Positions 57,689 to 64,000 of a DNA stretch of 64,000 nt are shown in pieces. The notes beneath the pieces are model-generated. The model ran no database searches and was not told where the DNA came from. It saw only the letters and a list, made by a program, of their open reading frames with translations. The stretch lies in contig CDRNVI010000049.1 in NCBI GenBank assembly GCA_977017575.1, positions 310,001 through 374,000 on the forward strand, in the 5' to 3' direction. Source of the stretch: Paramoeba atlantica. Taxonomy: Eukaryota > Discosea. The position numbers and the translations under genes were made by a program. Positions within the stretch are counted from its first letter, which is position 1; the number at the start of each line of letters is the position of its first letter.

Positions 57689-60600
57689 CTAGACGTAGAT
57701 ACTTGTGAGTTTCTGTATGACCGATGAAGTCTCCTCAGTAATGATACCCTCAGTTGAAGCTAGATGACTTGAGTGCAAGACTTCTGAAGCCAGGACGGCA
57801 TTTACAAAAATTTTAGCACACCTGGGATCACATGCTACTGATTCATTCAAATAAACCGTGCGGTAGTGATTGGCAAGTTGCTCAAAAAGTGAAGGATTAA
57901 AAGTTGATTCTTTGTTGCTAAGATGCTTTTGTCCAATCACGACGAAAGTGGAGAGAAACCCAGGAAGATCCAGCTTCAGGTAGTTAAAGGTTAAGTCACT
58001 CGGAAGCGTTCGATCTCGACGAAGGCTTATCATATACTGCAGCGCGGCGTCATACAACCCGGAAACCTCCTTGTAATGTAAAGAACTCTGATGTAGATGG
58101 AGGAATAAGTCAACAAGAGGCTCAAAGCCACCAGGACCGTGTGATTGTGAAGCACATAGTGCGGTGGCTCGTAACACAATCTCACTCAGTGGTAAACCGT
58201 AGAGTCCATACAATTCAGTAGATCTCACAAACTCTCCCCCGCGCAGTAATTTGACAGCAACTTGTTTTACCGTAGTGGAGGCTGTGTTCGCCTCGTTCAA
58301 CCACGGAAGCAGGTCATGTATTTTTGAAAAGTCGACGTCGGAGTGACAATCAGAATCCGTTTCCCCGTTGTTGGGGAAATCATCCATGAGACAACGAACA
58401 CATTCAATGAGAAAAAATTCGCGCTGGATTTCATGGCACGACTTGTGACCTAACGGGGTAAGGCGAAAAACAGATTCATGACTGCCCTCAGTACGAGAAA
58501 TAGCTTGTGCGGCTCTTTGCAGAGTATCATGTGCCGTGAGTAAGCAATCCATTGCCGAGTCAAAATCTCCAACTTCACAAAGTCGCCGGGCGGCATCGCG
58601 TAGTACCCTACCTGCCAACCCCGCATGAGTGTGATGTACCAAAACATCGTGTAGAAGAGTGATGACCGGAAGATACTTCCCCGAGTGACTGGGAGTTAGT
58701 TTTATATAAAATGTGTACATAGCCTCTGAAGCAATGGAGTAGAAGTGAGCGGTTGTGTTCTCAGAATTCTTATGTGTCAATTCTAATTTGTTCGGGCTAA
58801 AAAAATCATGAAAAATGAATCCACGCATGTCCTCTAGGGAAGCGCACTCCTCTAAAAACGTCTCTACGAAGATTCTAGCCAATTCCTTTCGAGAATGAGT
58901 CGTAAGTGCACTCTTCTCTTCATACGTCAGTAGTTGACCTGCTGTTTCAATACAAAAAAACACAGAGCTCGTTACTATGAGCGCATGGGCTCGTCGAAAT
59001 TCATGTTCTTGAATTAGCCGAACACAATAAGATGAGAAAGCGGCGTGCACGAGCTCTGGAAACGGAACAAAGCTTGCTTTCTCGATCTTTGCCGTAAGCA
59101 TTTCCATCATTACGTGTACGTCCGAAAGCGGCAACGTTGTTAAGCAGTTCCCATTAGCGTCACACTTAAAAATGAATTTGAGACAAAACTGTAGATAGGT
59201 TGCGGTGGCAACATTAAAGGCTTTTGTTTCTTTTGGATTTCCCCCGATATGGGTAACAATACATGCCCCATCATCCAAACATCCACGCGCTCGGGCCATC
59301 GAGTCTGCGTCTAAATAAAGCGACAAACACTCCCATTGTTGTTCAGACCCCCTGATTTCTTCTAGGAGGAGTGCTATCTTCACGAAATACGCCGCAGAGA
59401 GATGACTAATGCTAGCATTTCCAGACGACAAAACGCCTTGAAAATGCAGCAATTCGGGTCGATCATTCTTCCACACGTAGAGCCAATGTTGAAGTATACT
59501 TGGAGAAGAGTACTCTAGCAGATCCTTGGCCATAACTTCTGGATAGGATCCAACATTAACGGCACCTTCAAACCAGCGCGCCAGCAGATTGTGTGTTATG
59601 GGTGTGGGATAAGATGCATTGTGCTGCTGCTGAATAAGCTCTGGAGAGAGCAGAAGCACACTCTCGACACCGAGATGCCATTTCAGATAATGTAAAGAAA
59701 AGTCCAGATGGACATCGTGCAGATCTTGAAGGCTCGCATCAAGTAAAGGCAGAAACTGCAAAGCGAGAGCAAACAGAATTGCGTGGGCTTTGCAATTCGA
59801 AATCCTGTCCAAAACAAGTGCTTGAGCACATTCATGACCTGGGGAGTTCTGAAGAGGAATTTTGGGGTCTTCTGAAGATGCGCATAAAAATGAACGCCAT
59901 TGACCGATCGCTTCCCTGAAATTTACGGAATCGAACATGAAAATGTGCTTCCTCACTTCATGCAAGGTGCAATACGCCAGTCTTGCAAGGACTTTGGAAA
60001 GTCCTTTGCCTGAAGCATGATAAAGAAAGTTGGACAGGCCTTGCTCATGCATAATTGTATTGCTTAGAATATGTATCAGTGTATGCAGGCCGTACTTCGT
60101 TAATTCCGGGAGCTCAAGTTCGTTATCAAATTTAGCAACGGGGACCGTCACTAAACAATGAGGTGTTCGTGCTACTTCGGCATCTAGACACAATTCGGGG
60201 ACAATGTCGGTGTGTAACAGACAGTTACTTCCTGGAGCAAATGCACGTGGGCACGTTCTTTGACGGTCATCACTTTCTAAGGGCAGTAAATGAAATTCCA
60301 CGCTTGGGATAACCAAGGAAAGAAATTCTAACGATGAGATTTCCCCTGTTTGTCTCCGCAGCAAGTGTAGATCATTGGCCCTCGAAACCAACATTACAGA
60401 AATTCCATTTGCCCAGAACCCAATTTGTAACGGATACAGATCCCAAGAATTCGTCTGATCATGATCGGAATTCACCACTATGCCACACCGCCACGTCTCA
60501 TTGCCGCTTACTGTTTCCACAACAACATAACGTCTGATCTCGGTCTCCGCATATGAACTATCTGAAGACTCTGGTTCAAGTAAAGACGCTCTCCCATCGT

Positions 60601-61870
60601 ACAATACCCGTTTCGGGGACAAAATATCTATCTCAGAAAAGCAATCTACCTGAAAAAGAAGCCCCATACGCGAATGATCTTCTTCCCAAAGTGCTCGAGC
60701 ACCGACGAGTCTTGTACTAGCCACTGGTAGTATTATTACGCCAGAGAGCTCTACGCGAGTTACAAGTTCATTATTCTCTTCACGTTCAACAATTCTAAAC
60801 AAGTGCAGTTTTTGTAAGTCACAAATACCGAATAGGTCCCTTCCGACATGGATACAAGTGACAGCGTTGAGTTCTGGCGCTTCCGTAAGAGGGAAGTTAC
60901 CATGGACTTTAGCTTCCTCGTTTTCTGGAATATTCATAAGAATCAATTCCGGTCGGTCAGTAAGAGCCACAATATATGACTGTTTGAGAGATTCGTCAAC
61001 GATGGGGCACATAGTTACCACTTTAGATCCTGATTTGGTTACAGAATGCTCAGATTCTGTATCGCTAGAACGCCACAAATTTAGCCATTTCTTCAGCTTT
61101 TTTGCGGCGTTTTCAGATCGTCCGACAAGTTTTTCATACGCAGAGCAGGCTTGAAGCGAAGCTTTACGCTTTGACAAAGACAAGATGAATTCAGAAAGCG
61201 GACTTCGGCTAGTCGCATCAGAGTCGTGCAATAAAAATGATAGGCTTAGTTCTTTGTTCCTCTGACTCTTTTCACGGAGGAATCGCATTGAAATGTAGCC
61301 TCCATTGCGGGATGATTCACGTAACATGTCGTCCAATCGATATTCATTGTGAATCGAACACATAACTTCAGATGCTATGTCGACGATGAGCGGACAAGAT
61401 TTTTCTTGCACTCGAACAAGAAGCGTTACACATCGGTAGGGCGACGAAATTAAAAGTACGATTCTTATTATGTCAAAGCATCCCTCTTCCTGCTCGCCTT
61501 CAGCAGCCCCCGCAGCTTCTTGCAGTGAGACCCGAACACTACTACTCATCTCTCTTGGGTATTCGAATTTTGGTTTCATTGCACCAATCCCGCAGACGTA
61601 TGGGGCGTAAATGAGTAGATGAGACAGATTTTCGCAATTAGGCTTGTCTTCCGTAACAGTCAAATGAATCATAGAGTTTGCTATCCCATAATTGAGAGTG
61701 TAACCGTTGGCTGTGGAAATAGGAGTGTTAATGTAAGAAGCTGATTGCGAGGACATATTTCTGGACGCCACTTGCTCGTGAATAGAGTCCATACCCGTGC
61801 GATTCAGCTGACCATGGCTGTCCAATGCGTAGCTTTGTGCCCCTTTTAAACTTGGTACCCAATGTAACAT
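57689..61870 (-). CDS. Large nucleoporin, Nup160/Nup120-like
   Basis: The product is 1393 aa, ATG at 61,870. The N-terminal 500 residues are rich in short strands (a probable beta-propeller: VRVSLQEAAG, CFDIIRIVLLISSPYRCVTL). The remainder is helical. Nup160-like segments include ILFALALQFLPLLDASLQDL, HYLKWHLGVESVLLLSPELI, ITHNLLARWFEGAVNVGSYP and YTFYIKLTPSHSGKYLPVIT followed by GDFDSAMDCLLTAHDTLQ. Propeller plus solenoid and about 1400 residues fit the Y-complex scaffold of the nuclear pore. The match is by pattern and length, so another propeller-solenoid protein remains possible. Confidence 0.55.
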   Translation of the reverse strand: MLHWVPSLKGAQSYALDSHGQLNRTGMDSIHEQVASRNMSSQSASYINTPISTANGYTLNYGIANSMIHLTVTEDKPNCENLSHLLIYAPYVCGIGAMKPKFEYPREMSSSVRVSLQEAAGAAEGEQEEGCFDIIRIVLLISSPYRCVTLLVRVQEKSCPLIVDIASEVMCSIHNEYRLDDMLRESSRNGGYISMRFLREKSQRNKELSLSFLLHDSDATSRSPLSEFILSLSKRKASLQACSAYEKLVGRSENAAKKLKKWLNLWRSSDTESEHSVTKSGSKVVTMCPIVDESLKQSYIVALTDRPELILMNIPENEEAKVHGNFPLTEAPELNAVTCIHVGRDLFGICDLQKLHLFRIVEREENNELVTRVELSGVIILPVASTRLVGARALWEEDHSRMGLLFQVDCFSEIDILSPKRVLYDGRASLLEPESSDSSYAETEIRRYVVVETVSGNETWRCGIVVNSDHDQTNSWDLYPLQIGFWANGISVMLVSRANDLHLLRRQTGEISSLEFLSLVIPSVEFHLLPLESDDRQRTCPRAFAPGSNCLLHTDIVPELCLDAEVARTPHCLVTVPVAKFDNELELPELTKYGLHTLIHILSNTIMHEQGLSNFLYHASGKGLSKVLARLAYCTLHEVRKHIFMFDSVNFREAIGQWRSFLCASSEDPKIPLQNSPGHECAQALVLDRISNCKAHAILFALALQFLPLLDASLQDLHDVHLDFSLHYLKWHLGVESVLLLSPELIQQQHNASYPTPITHNLLARWFEGAVNVGSYPEVMAKDLLEYSSPSILQHWLYVWKNDRPELLHFQGVLSSGNASISHLSAAYFVKIALLLEEIRGSEQQWECLSLYLDADSMARARGCLDDGACIVTHIGGNPKETKAFNVATATYLQFCLKFIFKCDANGNCLTTLPLSDVHVMMEMLTAKIEKASFVPFPELVHAAFSSYCVRLIQEHEFRRAHALIVTSSVFFCIETAGQLLTYEEKSALTTHSRKELARIFVETFLEECASLEDMRGFIFHDFFSPNKLELTHKNSENTTAHFYSIASEAMYTFYIKLTPSHSGKYLPVITLLHDVLVHHTHAGLAGRVLRDAARRLCEVGDFDSAMDCLLTAHDTLQRAAQAISRTEGSHESVFRLTPLGHKSCHEIQREFFLIECVRCLMDDFPNNGETDSDCHSDVDFSKIHDLLPWLNEANTASTTVKQVAVKLLRGGEFVRSTELYGLYGLPLSEIVLRATALCASQSHGPGGFEPLVDLFLHLHQSSLHYKEVSGLYDAALQYMISLRRDRTLPSDLTFNYLKLDLPGFLSTFVVIGQKHLSNKESTFNPSLFEQLANHYRTVYLNESVACDPRCAKIFVNAVLASEVLHSSHLASTEGIITEETSSVIQKLTSIYV

Positions 61871-62034
61871 TTGAGTATCAGTTCGTTTTGTGTAAGTAGG
61901 GAAAAAGGAAAGAAAGCTTCTGTGCGTAGGATACAGATAAATGTAGATCGTACAGCTTGATTTAAAACGTACCGATACATGCTCAACGTAAAAATTCTCT
62001 AGTTTTTTACTCTAATTAAGATACGTGGAAGTCC

Positions 62035-63996
62035 CTATTTGCTGGAAACCATAGTATGCATGTGCAAGACAGGCTTGATTTGTAGTTTATTTTTCAAAAC
62101 AGCTTCCCTGGCTAAATCTCTCGTCACAAAAACAATGCGCTTGTGAATGTTCTTGATAGCATTGAATAAAAGGAGAGAGGCTTTGATATCTGAAAAACTA
62201 AATAGAATTTCATGGTGGGGTACACTGGCAGGAACATTTTTATGAGACAGATTGCAATAAAAAGCTTCAAAAACACCTGATGGTGGTAAAATACGGAACC
62301 ATTCGTGCTCGAGCGCTAAATTCAATACCTCACGTGCAGTGCTGTTTGCACTGCTGTTTTGAGTATCCGATTTCAGGGGACTTTTGTCGGATAGCAATTC
62401 ACCAAGGCTTGTGAAGGGAATTAGGGCAACTCCCCCGTCCCGCTTGTGGTACTCAGACATAACACGGACGAAACCCTTCCGCAAGTGAGGATGTGTTAAA
62501 GAAAACACAGCCGTCGAATCGAGCAAAACAAGAGTGGCCTTGTTGTTTGAGGATAAACATAATCCTTGATAGAACTCAATTTCGCTTCTAACGGTAAATG
62601 CATGGATACGATTTATAACGTTCTGCGTACTAGTCAACAGAGGCTTAGATTCGCCAAAGCCGGGCTCGTAGAAAGTGGTGAGGAATGTGGCAAATAGTTG
62701 GGTAGATACCTCAGAAACTGAGCGTACGAAGTTAACATCCATTTCGGACACTTCCGGTACCATGAATTTACTTGTATGATAGTTGAAAAGATCTGCGTTT
62801 ATTGCACAGTCGTCAACTGATAAGGCGCCAAATTGCAGAATGAGCTTCAGTAGAGCAAGTAGTTTATGTAAAGTGTGGTCAAACTCTGAGCACGTGTGTA
62901 ATGCATTGGATAGAACAGCCTGAAATTTGTGATCTGCTAACTGTTGCCCATGCCGCGCAATCATTTCGGCAAATAGAGCAAGAAAAAGGTCAGGCTCGTG
63001 ATCTGATAAGCAGGGTAAGACAGTTTCTCTTATTTCTTTGCAAAGTTCAGGTTCAAACGTACAAGTTAGGTGCAAAATTTCTTCGTATGTGCGAGTGGTA
63101 GTTCGTTCCATAGCACGTGATGCCGTGAATATAGCAAATGAATATAGCAGAACTTTGACATTACCATTAGCATTAAGTCGAGCAAAATTCAAAATAAGAC
63201 ACACTACTTCAGGACAAAATAGCTCAGATTTCTTACTATTCGCGGTAGATAACATAGAAACGCAATGGCGAAGTTTAGTTTGCGGGTCAAAACGTGGGTT
63301 CTCCAATATGCTCGAAACAAATGAAATGTATGAAGCGCACTCCACACCAACAACTGATCCATCCTTGAACACTGCAATAGCTTCTTCAATCATTCCATTC
63401 TTAAACAGGTATTCAACATATTTCATGTAGGTGATGCACAGCAAATTTGGTGAGGATTCGCGGATTAATTGATAAAAGTCTCGTGGGCAACTTACTGGAA
63501 AGGGTGGTTCGCACGAGCTGAGACACTCTTCAAACAATAGTATCGTTAGATCGCTATTTGGTATCCGTTTATGGTCAAGTACGTAGCACACTGCTTGAAC
63601 GGTCATTTTACTCTCGTAAAGTAGAAGAAGAGAGGAGTCATAATCTTCCTTCGTCAAGGTAATATCAACCATTGACATTTCTTCGAAAAAGCGAATTATT
63701 GCATTCGCGTTCTTCTCATGAATCGCCTTGTACAGAACGTTGCGATAACAAGCATATGATGGAATGACATTTAGTGAGCTTAAAGCGTCTAAAATATTCA
63801 TTGAAGCAGAAAGCGATGTAATCTTCTTTAGGCAAGTTAAAGCTTCGAAACGACGCTGCGCACATTCTTCGTAGCTATCGGGGATATTTGTGCCATCAAT
63901 ACTGATCGGGACAATACGATAGGGCTCTTCATTCACAGAGGTTATGTATCGCAGCTTTCGTGGGGCAAGGTCACGCTCGGGAAGCGTTCTACCCAT
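62035..63996 (-). CDS. PPR-like helical protein with C-terminal PIN domain
   Basis: The frame gives 653 aa with an ATG at 63,996, 4 nt from the window edge, so the true start may lie outside. The first 450 residues are helical pairs of PPR type: ACYRNVLYKAIHEKNANAII then RFFEEMSMV; ITYMKYVEYLFKNGMIEEAI then AVFKDG. The C-terminal 150 residues form a PIN nuclease: LVLLDSTAVF (Asp), ALIPFTSLGELL (Glu), LFSFSDIKASLLLFNAI (Asp), RIVFVTRDLAREAVLKNKL (Asp). All four acids are present. PPR arrays bind organellar RNA in sequence-specific fashion; a fused PIN would cut it. This resembles the role of PRORP (PPR plus NYN) but with a different nuclease. The gene at 2,850-5,273 has the same design. Confidence 0.6.
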   Translation of the reverse strand: MGRTLPERDLAPRKLRYITSVNEEPYRIVPISIDGTNIPDSYEECAQRRFEALTCLKKITSLSASMNILDALSSLNVIPSYACYRNVLYKAIHEKNANAIIRFFEEMSMVDITLTKEDYDSSLLLLYESKMTVQAVCYVLDHKRIPNSDLTILLFEECLSSCEPPFPVSCPRDFYQLIRESSPNLLCITYMKYVEYLFKNGMIEEAIAVFKDGSVVGVECASYISFVSSILENPRFDPQTKLRHCVSMLSTANSKKSELFCPEVVCLILNFARLNANGNVKVLLYSFAIFTASRAMERTTTRTYEEILHLTCTFEPELCKEIRETVLPCLSDHEPDLFLALFAEMIARHGQQLADHKFQAVLSNALHTCSEFDHTLHKLLALLKLILQFGALSVDDCAINADLFNYHTSKFMVPEVSEMDVNFVRSVSEVSTQLFATFLTTFYEPGFGESKPLLTSTQNVINRIHAFTVRSEIEFYQGLCLSSNNKATLVLLDSTAVFSLTHPHLRKGFVRVMSEYHKRDGGVALIPFTSLGELLSDKSPLKSDTQNSSANSTAREVLNLALEHEWFRILPPSGVFEAFYCNLSHKNVPASVPHHEILFSFSDIKASLLLFNAIKNIHKRIVFVTRDLAREAVLKNKLQIKPVLHMHTMVSSK

Positions 63997-64000
63997 TTTT

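Overview
The window is nuclear DNA from an intron-poor eukaryote with mitochondria. The protein set is clearly eukaryotic: RAD50 with a zinc hook, REV1, a large Nup160/Nup120-like nucleoporin, an SMP-domain ER protein, a twin-Cx9C CMC1-type protein, a Deg protease and an ERA-type GTPase with a mitochondrial-type presequence. Even the longest genes (1341 and 1393 codons) are single uninterrupted frames. I see no rRNA, tRNA, CRISPR array or bacterial operon. A red alga or another intron-poor protist would fit. The species and even the phylum cannot be settled from the sequence alone.

Layout. A host gene block lies at about 0.5-15.8 kb, a transposon island at about 15.8-33.9 kb, and a second host gene block from 33.9 kb to the end. 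The most striking feature is that all 21 host genes I accept are on the minus strand. Only transposon genes use the plus strand. The host genes have no common pathway. They cover DNA repair (RAD50, REV1), RNA metabolism (a TUTase-like nucleotidyltransferase, an RNase D/Rrp6-like exonuclease, two proteins with C-terminal PIN nuclease domains), organelle biology (DUF4460/4461, ERA, CMC1, SMP, Deg), transport (an SLC49-like carrier), the ubiquitin/p97 system (a double-PUB protein) and nuclear pores.

The island is a nested mobile-element record. A TIR DNA transposon (16,635-23,257) carries a decayed transposase gene. Inside it sits an RLE-type LINE on the minus strand (about 16,960-21,700) with a C2H2 protein, an RT and a restriction-like endonuclease. 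A 442-bp MITE flanked by TA has landed in the endonuclease of that LINE. Next come an ORF1/endonuclease fragment, a broken tyrosine-recombinase retroelement (about 24.8-28.6 kb) whose recombinase lies upstream of its RT, and a nearly complete PIF/Harbinger-like element (29,059-31,613) with 12-bp TIRs, an AAG duplication and 10-bp tandem repeats at both ends.

Outside the island are Merlin-type transposase relics (1-345, about 13.25-13.6 kb, 49.2-49.84 kb) and several short elements whose ends have long G or C runs next to TA. The functional calls come from motifs read by eye. No database search was possible.
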